Below, piece by piece: positions 27,648-36,368 of a stretch of 64,000 nucleotides of DNA. Each line of letters starts with the position of its first letter. Position 1 is the stretch's first letter. Under the pieces are notes generated by a model. The model ran no database searches. It was given only the letters and a program-made list of their open reading frames with translations, and was not told the origin of the DNA. A program made the position numbers and the translations under genes. This DNA comes from Candidatus Obscuribacterales bacterium (lineage in GTDB: Bacteria; Cyanobacteriota; Vampirovibrionia; Obscuribacterales; Obscuribacteraceae), in assembly GCA_019637435.1 (NCBI GenBank), contig JAHBVO010000001.1, positions 806,001 through 870,000 of the forward strand, read 5' to 3'.

Positions 27648-28601
27648 ATGCGGCGGTTGAAATGGGGAGTGCTCGGGGGGTCAGGATTTGCGCGACGGCG
27701 CAGTATTCCGGCGATGATGCTTTCCCCGGTTGTGGAACTTCTTGGCGTTGCAAGTCGCTCACGCGAGAAGTCTGAAAAGTTTGCCGAGCAGTTTTCATTG
27801 CCTGAAATCTATGACTCTTACGATCACATGCTCGACGACCCTCACATCGAGGCTGTTCATATTCCCTTGCCGAATTCAATGCATTGCGAATGGGCGATCA
27901 AAGCGATGGAAAAAGGCAAGCATGTTTTAGTTGAAAAACCTTTTGCGACCAACGTCGCCGATTTACTCAAAGTTAAGGGAGAAGTTGTTCGGACGGGTCT
28001 AAAAGTCATGGAGGCGATGATGTGGCCATTTCATCCACAGCATCGCAAAGCGAAAGAGTTGATTGCTCAAGATGCAATCGGAAAGGTTAGACTGGTGCGT
28101 TCTTCATTTACCTATCTGCTGACTGCCAAAACAGGCATTCGCCTTGACAAAGAGCTTGGAGGCGGCTGTTTGCTCGACGTCGGATGCTATCCGGTCAGTG
28201 CGGCTCGGTATTATTTTGCGGAAGAACCCACCAACGTTTTTGCGCGTGGAGACATTCACGCAGAACTCGACGTTGATACCAATATTAGTGGCATACTGGA
28301 ATTCCCCTCCGGACGGGCTCTGTTTGATGCCGGTTATCATCTCCCTTATCGAACTGATCTGGAGGTTGTCGGCGAAAAAGGTCGTATATATTTCCCGCGT
28401 GCCTGGCAGCCGCATGAGACAGCTTCGATCTTTTTAAACGAAGAAGAGATAGTGCTGCCGACGGCAAATCACTATCTCAATCTATTCGATCATTTTTCGA
28501 ACGCGGCTTTAAATGATACCAGTCTTGAATTTGATGTTGAGGACGCTCTGAAGCAGATGAGAGTGCTCGATGCAATCAAGTGCTCAATACTCCTCAATTG
28601 A
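27648..28601 (+). CDS. Gfo/Idh/MocA family oxidoreductase
   Basis: A 317-residue soluble dehydrogenase of normal length. The N-terminal Rossmann segment is WGVLGGSGFARRRSIPAM; HIPLPNSMHCEWAIKAMEKG, then EKPFATN (catalytic Lys of the E-K-P motif) follow, and the C-terminal domain contains GGGCLLDVGCYPVSAARY, the usual family pattern. Members oxidise sugars or inositols with NAD(P), often trans-dihydrodiols or deoxysugars; substrate is not readable here. AGGTGG lies 6 bases before the ATG at 27648; a TTG two codons earlier is disfavoured. It stands alone on its strand, behind two palindromes that may control it. Confidence 0.9.
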   Translation: MRRLKWGVLGGSGFARRRSIPAMMLSPVVELLGVASRSREKSEKFAEQFSLPEIYDSYDHMLDDPHIEAVHIPLPNSMHCEWAIKAMEKGKHVLVEKPFATNVADLLKVKGEVVRTGLKVMEAMMWPFHPQHRKAKELIAQDAIGKVRLVRSSFTYLLTAKTGIRLDKELGGGCLLDVGCYPVSAARYYFAEEPTNVFARGDIHAELDVDTNISGILEFPSGRALFDAGYHLPYRTDLEVVGEKGRIYFPRAWQPHETASIFLNEEEIVLPTANHYLNLFDHFSNAALNDTSLEFDVEDALKQMRVLDAIKCSILLN

Positions 28602-28847
28602 GTCGAGTCACTCTTATCTCTGCTGCAGTCTGATCCTTCCGTCGATGCTGGTATCGAATATGGTGAGTGGGTCGGGAATAGAAAGTCGTTCGATATATAG
28701 AAACTAAGATTAGCGAGGTTGCTCGTTAATTCTTAAGGGTTCCGGTTGTGTGCGGGATTCCGTTGATGTCCGGGAATTCTATGGCTTCCGGGAATCTTAT
28801 TGGTTCGTAGAGCGAAGCCTCTAGGTTCTCTATTGGGCTTCTGATTT

Positions 28848-28884
28848 CCGCGTCTCTAAAGGCGGTTAGTTTTTAGAGACGCGG
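28848..28884. promoter_or_regulatory. strong 13-bp hairpin in a 456-bp intergenic stretch
   Basis: CCGCGTCTCTAAA and TTTAGAGACGCGG are perfect 13-bp arms around an 11-base loop, the strongest stem in the window. It is about 250 bp after the oxidoreductase stop and 170 bp before the metal-efflux leader. No T-run follows on either strand, so it is not a classical terminator. Three short CCGGGAAT-like copies lie just before it (28740-28800). Otherwise the stretch has no gene. Confidence 0.5.
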
Positions 28885-28991
28885 TGAGCAGTTGTGTGGT
28901 TTTAGGAGGTTGGTACCGGTTGGTTAGTTCCGATGCAATCATTGTGCCTTACGCTTTGTCCCGACTGAATGTGTAAGTGCGCCGATACGTC

Positions 28992-29005
28992 TGCGTAAAT
29001 ACGCA
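28992..29005. promoter_or_regulatory. candidate operator of the metal efflux operon
   Basis: TGCGTAAATACGCA has 6-bp arms (TGCGTA/TACGCA) around AA. It lies 53 bp before the leader peptide of the efflux operon, where an ArsR/SmtB- or MerR-type metal sensor would bind. No such regulator gene is in the window. Confidence 0.4.
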
Positions 29006-29057
29006 AACATGCCTTGCCACTATGATGGGTGATTACTTCTTACCATCAGGGAGATAC

Positions 29058-29132
29058 ATGGGGTATTTCGGTTCGGCTGGCTCACAACTTTTACCGGAAA
29101 GAAGTTGCGAGCTTGTGAGTTATCTGCTATGA
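29058..29132 (+). CDS. 24-residue leader peptide of the metal efflux operon
   Basis: A short frame starting at ATG 29058, with AGGGAG at 29048-29053 (4 bases spacing), reads MGYFGSAGSQLLPERSCELV and four more residues, and stops with a TGA that overlaps the next gene's ATG as ATGA (29129-29132). The good ribosome site and exact overlap suggest translational coupling of the following Cys-rich protein, which itself has no strong ribosome site. It contains one Cys. Too short for family assignment. Confidence 0.45.
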   Translation: MGYFGSAGSQLLPERSCELVSYLL

Positions 29133-29566
29133 ATCAAGATGTAGAGCCAATCTTCCCGGAAATGAAAACCAAAACCATAGTCGTAATGTTGATGTTCGTT
29201 TTGTCGTGGCTCGCGACAAACGGGTCGGCATGCGTGTGTCCGAAGATTGTCGCGCATGTTTATAAACAGAATGTTCAAACTGGAAATGGTTACCAGTCTC
29301 AAGCAATCGACGTATCTCCTCGCGATTCGGGAGACACTTGCGCGGACTGCGGGCATTCGAGCACATGCTGTTCCGCCCAAAATTCCAGTGCGGTATCACC
29401 TGCGGTTTATCTTTTTGATTGCGACGTGGTTGCAGTTCTCTACCAACCAGAAGCCGGCTACGCGCGCATTCCCGACTATGTGGGTGCGGTAAAGGGCAGT
29501 CGCGCGCCGCCTCCTCCATTAAGAATCTCGACTCTGGTCGCCTCACACCAACTCCTTTTGACTTAG
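29129..29566 (+). CDS. Cys-rich secreted protein of the metal efflux operon
   Basis: A 145-residue protein. An N-terminal helix (TIVVMLMFVLSWLATNGSA) looks like a signal peptide or anchor. It is followed by CVCPK and later CADCGHSSTCC, clusters well suited to binding soft metals. The C terminus is Pro-rich (RAPPPPLRISTLV) and hydrophobic. The ATG at 29129 is chosen because it overlaps the leader stop; an ATG at 29162 would give a tighter signal peptide. It precedes the RND adaptor gene by 75 bp. A periplasmic metal chaperone or sensor is likely by context; no named family recognised. Confidence 0.6.
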   Translation: MNQDVEPIFPEMKTKTIVVMLMFVLSWLATNGSACVCPKIVAHVYKQNVQTGNGYQSQAIDVSPRDSGDTCADCGHSSTCCSAQNSSAVSPAVYLFDCDVVAVLYQPEAGYARIPDYVGAVKGSRAPPPPLRISTLVASHQLLLT

Positions 29567-29641
29567 AAACGCGAATCCATTCGCGAGCGTCTCTTCGCTT
29601 GCGATTTTTTTTGTCGTCTCTAAGTAGAAAGGAGAGCTGTT

Positions 29642-31033
29642 GTGCTGGCTCCAAATCAAGTTCAAAACTATCGTGGCTCCGTCGATGAAACCCAGACTTC
29701 GAAAAGTTGGGCCATTACCATTGGTGTCGTCCTACTCTGCGCGTTAGCAACCATCTTCTTATGGCAGAGTCTGCAGAGCCGAAAAGGACCGGAGCCGGGG
29801 GCTTCGGAAACGGTTTCTCTTCCAGAAGCGGCGCCTTCGAATCTAATTTCGCTCGATGCTCAAACGCGCATCGATTCTGGTTTGACAGTCCTTCCCGTTA
29901 TGGCTACTGCGCCTGCAGCTGATATCGTCATACCTGGCGTGGTAGAGCCGAATCAGGAGCAACTGCAGCAGATAACTCCACTGGTTTCCGGTCGCGTTGG
30001 TCGAATTGCTGTTGCGCTTGGTGACCAGGTTCGCAAAGGTGACTTGCTGGTGACAATCGACAGTCCGCAAGTTGCGGAGTTGCACGGTAAACTTCACGAA
30101 GCCAACACGCGTGCGAAATTGGCAAGACAGAACATGGAGCGCGTGACCCAATCGGCCAACAAGGTCGCTCTGCTGAAGTCGAAAGCGACGCTGGAGGAAA
30201 CCGAGGCTTCGCTGAATCGTATAAGCCAACTGGTCAATGAAGGACTGAGCGCCCGCAAGGATCTGGTTGCAGCTGAAGCTGAATACGAGCGTGCAAAGGC
30301 GGACTTCAACTTCCAGAAGGACATCTCGTTGAACCGCGAGGTCGCTGAGGCACGCGCAACGCTGAGTACAGCGCAAACCGAAGTCGAACATATAAAGGAC
30401 GAACTGCGCGCTCTGGATGCGCCTCTTCCGAATGAATCGAATGGCAGACATCACGACATCTCCGCGATTGAGTTGCGCGCGCCGATGAGCGGCACTGTCA
30501 TCGAGAGATTAGCTAACCCAGGAGCCGGTTTCGAAGCGAATAAACCACTTCTGACTCTCGCGAACACAAAGCGATTATGGGTAATTGCCAGTGTACCCGA
30601 AGGTAAAATAGGCAGCATCACTTTGGGGATGCCTGCCCGAATTAGTTTTGACGGGCGGACCTTGGAAGGTAAGGTCAACTACATTGACCCACGTTTAAAT
30701 GAGGACACGCGAACCGGCAGAGTGCGTGTCGAGATTGCCAACGATGATAATAAAGTCAAAGTTGGTTCGTTTGTCGAGGTTGCATTTAGCTCCGCAGGAA
30801 CAGTCGCCGGTACTTTCGTTCCGTCAGAATCTATTCAAACCGTCGGCGATCGCTCGGTTGTTTTCGTAGAGAAGAACGAGAACGATTTTGAACCACGCGA
30901 TGTTGTTGTCGGGAAACAATATGGAACCCTTGTGGCAATCAAAAGTGGCTTGAGCAGCGGCGAACGGATAGCCAGTAAGGGCGCATTTTTGCTGAAATCA
31001 AAACTATTGAAGAATCAATTGGGAGAAGACTGA
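29642..31033 (+). CDS. CzcB/CusB-like RND efflux periplasmic adaptor
   Basis: A 463-residue membrane-fusion protein. One N-terminal helix (AITIGVVLLCALATIFLW) anchors it. The barrel-sandwich half-motifs are 'VSGRVGRIAVALGDQVRKGD' and IELRAPMSGTVIERLANPGA, flanking an alpha-hairpin at about 130-250, then a beta-barrel (LWVIASVPEGKIGSITLGMP) and membrane-proximal domain ending SGLSSGERIASKGAFLLKSK. It links the inner-membrane pump to an outer-membrane channel. The start is a GTG with AGGAGAG upstream. It shares one base with the pump gene (TGATG). No Cys/Met-rich metal-binding N terminus like CusB is seen. Confidence 0.92.
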   Translation: MLAPNQVQNYRGSVDETQTSKSWAITIGVVLLCALATIFLWQSLQSRKGPEPGASETVSLPEAAPSNLISLDAQTRIDSGLTVLPVMATAPAADIVIPGVVEPNQEQLQQITPLVSGRVGRIAVALGDQVRKGDLLVTIDSPQVAELHGKLHEANTRAKLARQNMERVTQSANKVALLKSKATLEETEASLNRISQLVNEGLSARKDLVAAEAEYERAKADFNFQKDISLNREVAEARATLSTAQTEVEHIKDELRALDAPLPNESNGRHHDISAIELRAPMSGTVIERLANPGAGFEANKPLLTLANTKRLWVIASVPEGKIGSITLGMPARISFDGRTLEGKVNYIDPRLNEDTRTGRVRVEIANDDNKVKVGSFVEVAFSSAGTVAGTFVPSESIQTVGDRSVVFVEKNENDFEPRDVVVGKQYGTLVAIKSGLSSGERIASKGAFLLKSKLLKNQLGED

Positions 31034-34000
31034 TGATCGAGAATATCATCAAACTTTCTATCCGCCGGCGATTTCTCGTGCTGCTTTTGGTTGCACTGCT
31101 GGCGGTGGCAGGATTGCTATCCTTGAAAAATCTGCCAATCGATGCGGTCCCGGATATAACTAATGTCCAGGTTCAAGTGATCACGTCAGCACCCGCCCTC
31201 GCACCTCTGGAGATAGAACGCCAGGTAACTTTCCCGGTTGAGATCGCAATTAGTGGTTTGCCCGGTGTGACTGATGTTCGCTCAGTTTCGAAATTTGGTT
31301 TGTCGGTTGTCACAGTTGTCTTCAAGGAGAATGTCGATACTTATTTCGCCCGACAACTGGTGCTGGAGCGACTGACAAAAGTGCGCGAACAAATTCCTGA
31401 AAGCATCGGCAAACCGGAGATGGGTCCAATATCTACCGGTCTCGGCGAGATTTACCAATATCAGATACGCAGTAAGAAGGGCTTGTCTCAGAATACACTC
31501 GATTTGCGAACGGATCAGGATTGGAACGTTCGCCGGCAGCTCATGGGCGTTCCAGGAGTCGCCGAAGTAAACAGCTATGGCGGTCAGAAAAAGCAGTATC
31601 AAATTCGCCTGGACCCACAGCGCTTGCTCGCTTACGGATTGACTCTTCGTGATGTGCTTGATGCTGTAGTTCGCAACAACGAGAACGTTGGTGGTGCTTA
31701 CATCGAACATGGTGGCGAGCAGTATGTTTTGCGTGGAATCGGACTGACTCAATCAGCTTCACAGATTGAGAATATCGTAGTGAAGGCAGGGAAGGAGGGC
31801 GTTCCCGTATTCGTCCGTGACATCGGCGATGTCGTTGAAGGATCGGAGGTCCGTCAGGGTGCTGTTCTCGCCGATGGCAACGGCGAGATCGTAGCCGGCA
31901 TAGTGATGATGCTGAAAGGTGAAAACTCGCGTGCCGTGGTTGAGAGGGTAAAGCAAAGAGTCGCGCAAGTTCAAAAGTCTTTGCCGTCAGACCTGGAGTT
32001 GGTGCCGTTTTATGACCGGTCTGATTTGGTCGATCGCACAGTAAAGACGGTTGAAACCAATCTTATCGAAGGTGCCTTGCTGGTGCTCGTGGTATTGCTA
32101 CTGGTGCTGGGTAACTGGCGTGGCTCGCTGCTTGTCGCCGCTGTAATTCCACTGTCTATGCTATTTGCAGCTATTTGCATGTCTGTGTTCAAAGTCTCCG
32201 GAAACTTAATGAGTTTAGGAGCTATCGACTTCGGTTTGATTGTCGACGGTGCTGTCGTCGTGGTCGAAAATGCTGTTCGACGATTGAGCCAGGCGCATCC
32301 GGATGTTCCCTTACAGGAACGCCGTAAAATCATAACGAAAGCCTGTGTCGAGGTTGGAAGACCGGTTGTTTTCGCTGTTTCTATTATCGCGATTGTTTAT
32401 TTGCCGATTTTGAGTCTCTTCGGCGTTGAAGGAAAAATGTTCAAACCTATGGCGCTTACAATCGTGTTCGCGTTACTCGGGTCACTGGTTTTGAGTTTGA
32501 CTTTTGTTCCGGCGATGCTCACTTTCGTTATGACCGGGCCAGTCTCGAAAGAGGACAGTGTTGTTGTCCACGTTCTTCGCGAGTTTTACGCGCGAGCACT
32601 GAGCGTGGTTATGAAATTTCGCGCTCAAACATTTACTGTCGCCTTTTCTGTTTTACTCATGAGCTTCCTCACCTTCCCGCTCCTGGGTAGTGAGTTTATT
32701 CCTCGCCTCGATGAAGGCGCTCTCGCTGTTCAAATGCAACAACTGCCCAGTATCTCACTGACGCAATCAATCGCGAATGGAACTGCCGCCGAAAAAATTC
32801 TCAAGTCCTTTCCGGAAGTTACACGCGTGGTATCAAAGATCGGCAGGGCCGAAGTTGCGACCGATCCGATGGGTGTTGAAACAGCTGATATCTATGTCGG
32901 ATTGAAACCGCGGTCCGAATTGCCTACCAGCTTCGACCGCGACGACCTAATAACTCGTATGAAGGCGAAATTGGAATCTGGTGTTCCCCAGGCTGTATTC
33001 AGCTTTTCGCAGCCCGTTGAGCTTCGCACTTCAGAGTTGATCGCGGGCGTTCGCTCCGACGTCGCAATTAAAGTATTCGGCGATGACATGGACGAACTCA
33101 GGAAAACGGCCGAGCAGATAAGCAAAGTCGTGAGCAAAGTGAAGGGTGCCGCCGATGTTAAGGTGGAACAAGTTTCCGGATTGCCTCAAATGATAGTGAT
33201 ACCGAATCGGGACGCTATTGCTCGTTACGGTATAAATGTCGAAGACGTGAACAATGTGGTGCAATCGATCGTTGCAGGCAAAAATGCGGGTGTCGTTTAC
33301 GAGGGAGAAAAGCGCTTCGACCTGACGGTCAGGTTAAACGAGGAAACCGGCAATGATCTCAATCAGATCAAGAACTTGCTCATCTCAGCGCCGAATGGCG
33401 CACGTATACCACTGTCAGAAATTGCTTCCATAAAGGTACAAGATGGTCCCGCTCAAATTTCTCGCGAGGATCGCAGGCGGCGAATAGTGGTTGAACTCAA
33501 CGTCCGCGGCCGAGATCTTGGATCATTCGTGCAGGAAGCGCAGGAAAAGATCGATAAGAATATCAAGCTGCCGTCCGGATATTATGTAACCTGGGGAGGG
33601 CAATTCGAGAATTTGCGCAGGGCCACGAATATGCTACTGCTGGTGGTGCCGATTGCTCTTGTTTCGATCTTCGTGTTGCTATTCATGACGTTTGGATCGT
33701 TCAATCAGGCTCTTCTGATTTTTACTGGAATTCCATTTGCAATCGTTGGTGGAATTTTTGCTCTCGCCGCTCGCGGCATGCCGTTTTCCATCTCCGCAGG
33801 TATCGGCTTTATTGCTCTTTCGGGAGTGGCTGTTTTGAACGGTGTCGTTCTCGTCAGCTACATCAATAAGCTAAAGCCGAAGATGGAAACAGAACTTGCC
33901 GTTCGTGAGGGCGCGATGACCAGACTGCGTCCTGTGCTGATGACCGCTCTGGTTGCTAGTCTCGGTTTCGTCCCCATGGCGTTTTCTTCATCGGCCGGCG

Positions 34001-34173
34001 CCGAGGTGCAACGTCCACTTGCCACAGTCGTCATCGGCGGGTTACTCAGCTCAAGCGTTTTAACGCTATTGCTCTTGCCTGATCTGTATTTGTGGTTTGA
34101 TACCATGTCGTTAAAACTTGGTCGCGGTAACCGGAAGAAGCGCGATCTTGTCGATGTTTCAAAATTGCATTAG
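31033..34173 (+). CDS. CzcA-like heavy-metal RND efflux pump
   Basis: A 1046-residue HME-RND permease of full length with about 12 membrane helices and two large periplasmic loops. The fourth helix reads DFGLIVDGAVVVVEN, the Asp/Glu pattern of divalent-cation (Zn, Co, Cd, Ni) pumps rather than Cu/Ag pumps. The N terminus (IENIIKLSIRRRFLVLLLVA, DAVPDITNVQVQVIT) and DEGALAVQM are typical. It uses the proton gradient to export metal from the periplasm or cytoplasm. The adaptor is encoded just upstream; no outer-membrane factor (CzcC) follows, since the next gene is convergent. Confidence 0.95.
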   Translation: MIENIIKLSIRRRFLVLLLVALLAVAGLLSLKNLPIDAVPDITNVQVQVITSAPALAPLEIERQVTFPVEIAISGLPGVTDVRSVSKFGLSVVTVVFKENVDTYFARQLVLERLTKVREQIPESIGKPEMGPISTGLGEIYQYQIRSKKGLSQNTLDLRTDQDWNVRRQLMGVPGVAEVNSYGGQKKQYQIRLDPQRLLAYGLTLRDVLDAVVRNNENVGGAYIEHGGEQYVLRGIGLTQSASQIENIVVKAGKEGVPVFVRDIGDVVEGSEVRQGAVLADGNGEIVAGIVMMLKGENSRAVVERVKQRVAQVQKSLPSDLELVPFYDRSDLVDRTVKTVETNLIEGALLVLVVLLLVLGNWRGSLLVAAVIPLSMLFAAICMSVFKVSGNLMSLGAIDFGLIVDGAVVVVENAVRRLSQAHPDVPLQERRKIITKACVEVGRPVVFAVSIIAIVYLPILSLFGVEGKMFKPMALTIVFALLGSLVLSLTFVPAMLTFVMTGPVSKEDSVVVHVLREFYARALSVVMKFRAQTFTVAFSVLLMSFLTFPLLGSEFIPRLDEGALAVQMQQLPSISLTQSIANGTAAEKILKSFPEVTRVVSKIGRAEVATDPMGVETADIYVGLKPRSELPTSFDRDDLITRMKAKLESGVPQAVFSFSQPVELRTSELIAGVRSDVAIKVFGDDMDELRKTAEQISKVVSKVKGAADVKVEQVSGLPQMIVIPNRDAIARYGINVEDVNNVVQSIVAGKNAGVVYEGEKRFDLTVRLNEETGNDLNQIKNLLISAPNGARIPLSEIASIKVQDGPAQISREDRRRRIVVELNVRGRDLGSFVQEAQEKIDKNIKLPSGYYVTWGGQFENLRRATNMLLLVVPIALVSIFVLLFMTFGSFNQALLIFTGIPFAIVGGIFALAARGMPFSISAGIGFIALSGVAVLNGVVLVSYINKLKPKMETELAVREGAMTRLRPVLMTALVASLGFVPMAFSSSAGAEVQRPLATVVIGGLLSSSVLTLLLLPDLYLWFDTMSLKLGRGNRKKRDLVDVSKLH

Positions 34174-34180
34174 CGCGTCG

Positions 34181-35434
34181 CTAGGTTTGATCCGATGTTT
34201 CGGCCACTTGCGGCGCTGCATTGATGACGTCGGTTTTGACAATGGTGGGTAGTTTGAAACTCAAGGCGAATGCGATGAGCATTACGGCTGCGCCGACCCA
34301 ATAGGGGCTAGCTGCTCCCATGGTGTCGAAAAGATAGCCGCCCACTACCGGCCCCAAGATACGCCCGAGAGTGGACATTGATTGTCCGATGCCCATCACT
34401 CCGCCAGTTTCCTCTCGAGGTGCGAGCTTCGAGAGGAGGCTTGAATTCGATGGATTGTTGATACCGGATCCGGTGGCAAGAATGCAAAGGGCGATGCACA
34501 AAACGACAAGGTTGTGCGTTATCGGTGTGAGGATTAAACCGAGCGCGAGCAGACCGGTTCCTACGCTAATCAATTTCGAATCGGGATAAATTTTGCCGAT
34601 GCGGCGGATCAAACCGCCTTGAACGAAAACCATCACGATTCCAAGCCCGGTGAACAAATAACTGTTCTGCTTCATGTCGAAGTTGTAGTATTCGCTGGTC
34701 AGCAGTACAAGCGTTGTTTCCATATTCGCAAAAGCGAACGTGGATATGAACATGATGAGCAGTGACAGCGTGTACTTGTGATTAGCCAGGGTGTGAAAGT
34801 AAAATCCGGCGCCAAGGGAAAACGGATTGTGTTGGTTTTGTTTGCGATGTTCTGGCTCAGGCAGGTAAATTGCCGTGAAGATCAAATCGAGTAAGCTGAA
34901 TCCTGCAGCGATGAAACCAAGGATGTTGGGATGGACGCCGAAAGCAATTGCCAGCCCTGCAATTGCCGGTCCCAGAACGAAACCGAGACCGAATGCGGCA
35001 CCAATCATGCCCATCCCGCGCGATCTTTCCTCTTCAGGTGTGACATCGGCCACGTATGCTTGAGCAACGGCTAGGTTGGCGTTTCCAAGACCCGCGACGA
35101 TGCGCGAAAGAAACAACATCTCGAGAGAGCCCGAAAGTCCCCAGATGGCATAGCCGATCGCCGACGTGCACAGGCTAATCATGAGGACGGGACGTCTGCC
35201 GATTTTGTCGGAAAGGCGCCCCCACATTGGAGCGAAGAAAAACTGCATCAGCGAGTAGGACATGAGCAACAGTCCTACGGTGAGACCGCTCGCGCCAAAC
35301 TGTTTCGCATACAGGGGCAGGAGCGGAAGAATTATGCCGAAGCCGATCAAGTCGATGAGCATGGTCAGGAACATGAGTCCTAGAGCCATGTGCATTTTGT
35401 ATTTCGGGCTGTTTTTGTCTGAGTTTTTCTGCAT
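34181..35434 (-). CDS. MFS drug-type transporter (DHA1/TetA-like)
   Basis: A 417-residue protein with about 12 membrane helices. Motif A between helices 2 and 3 is GRLSDKIGRRPVLMISL, and motif C-like Gly/Pro-rich helix 5 is 'AAFGLGFVLGPAIAGLAIAF', both signs of the DHA1 antiporter group. It would exchange small hydrophobic compounds for protons. Convergent with the RND pump (7 bp apart) and divergent from engB, so not part of the metal operon. The substrate cannot be told from sequence. Confidence 0.9.
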   Translation of the reverse strand: MQKNSDKNSPKYKMHMALGLMFLTMLIDLIGFGIILPLLPLYAKQFGASGLTVGLLLMSYSLMQFFFAPMWGRLSDKIGRRPVLMISLCTSAIGYAIWGLSGSLEMLFLSRIVAGLGNANLAVAQAYVADVTPEEERSRGMGMIGAAFGLGFVLGPAIAGLAIAFGVHPNILGFIAAGFSLLDLIFTAIYLPEPEHRKQNQHNPFSLGAGFYFHTLANHKYTLSLLIMFISTFAFANMETTLVLLTSEYYNFDMKQNSYLFTGLGIVMVFVQGGLIRRIGKIYPDSKLISVGTGLLALGLILTPITHNLVVLCIALCILATGSGINNPSNSSLLSKLAPREETGGVMGIGQSMSTLGRILGPVVGGYLFDTMGAASPYWVGAAVMLIAFALSFKLPTIVKTDVINAAPQVAETSDQT

Positions 35435-35609
35435 TCCTGATAGATAACCTTAACAGCTTGTATGTGATCGTGGTGCGACCTCAGGCGTGATGTTTCGAGC
35501 CTTTCACAAGAAAGAAGTTTTATTTTAAGTTTCTCTCGACAAGCAGAGATTCGACCGCAAGCGAGCCGTGTCTTCGGAGTTGACGGGATTGTGTGATAAG
35601 CTTCGCTGA

Positions 35610-36224
35610 ATGACCAGGGTAAACTTCAATACCGCCAAGTTTTTAGTGAGCGCTCCAAGCCTCAAGCAGTGTCCGCCTGAGCAGGGCGCCGAGGTTGCCT
35701 TTGCAGGGCGTTCGAACGCGGGCAAATCGAGCGCTCTTAACTCGTTGACCAGAAACAGCAAATTGGCACGGACAAGCAAAAGTCCCGGATGCACTCAGCT
35801 GATCAATTTCTTCACCTTGCAAAGCACCCCCGACTATCGCATTGTTGATTTGCCCGGCTACGGATACGCAAAAGTCTCTCAAGCTATGAAGGAAAGATGG
35901 CAGGAGCATTTGACTGAGTATCTCGATGCGAGGCAGTGTTTGAAAGGTCTCGTGCTTGTGATGGATGTTCGGAATCCAATGCAAGATCTAGACAAGATGC
36001 TGCTCAAAAGAGCCCTTGATTCGCAGCGTCCACTGCATATGATTCTGACGAAATCCGATAAAATTTCGCGTGGAGCCGCTCAAAACACGCTTTTCCAGCT
36101 GCGCCAGGGGTTGAAAAAATCCGGACTCGATGACCTTGTCACGGCGCAGACGTTCTCCTCTGTTACCGGCGACGGTGTCGATGAATTAGCGAAAAAACTC
36201 GCGAGCTGGCTCTCCGGCGAATAA
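35610..36224 (+). CDS. engB: ribosome biogenesis GTPase EngB/YsxC
   Basis: A 204-residue GTPase of usual length with G1 GRSNAGKSSALN, the G2 Thr region (SPGCTQLINFF), G3 DLPGYGYAKVS, G4 TKSDK and a G5-like FSSVTGDG. It assists late large-subunit assembly. The ATG lacks a strong ribosome site. Between its stop and the phosphoglycerate kinase stop (convergent) lies a terminator. Confidence 0.95.
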   Translation: MTRVNFNTAKFLVSAPSLKQCPPEQGAEVAFAGRSNAGKSSALNSLTRNSKLARTSKSPGCTQLINFFTLQSTPDYRIVDLPGYGYAKVSQAMKERWQEHLTEYLDARQCLKGLVLVMDVRNPMQDLDKMLLKRALDSQRPLHMILTKSDKISRGAAQNTLFQLRQGLKKSGLDDLVTAQTFSSVTGDGVDELAKKLASWLSGE

Positions 36225-36316
36225 CCTGAGAAGCTAGCCAGCCGGCTCCGGAACCTCCTGAGCAGGTTTCTTCCACGAGTAGGTGAGGAAGTTCATGAGC
36301 TGTTCCGAATTGCAAA

Positions 36317-36348
36317 AACGGCGCCGCAAGTATGACTCGGGCGCCGTT
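36317..36348 (-). terminator. terminator of the phosphoglycerate kinase gene
   Basis: AACGGCGCC (36317-36325) and GGCGCCGTT (36340-36348) make a 9-bp stem. On the minus strand the stem ends GCCGTTTTTGC, giving the T-run, 21 bases after the pgk stop. Confidence 0.8.
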
Positions 36349-36368
36349 CTAATTTGCTTTGCCTTGAG

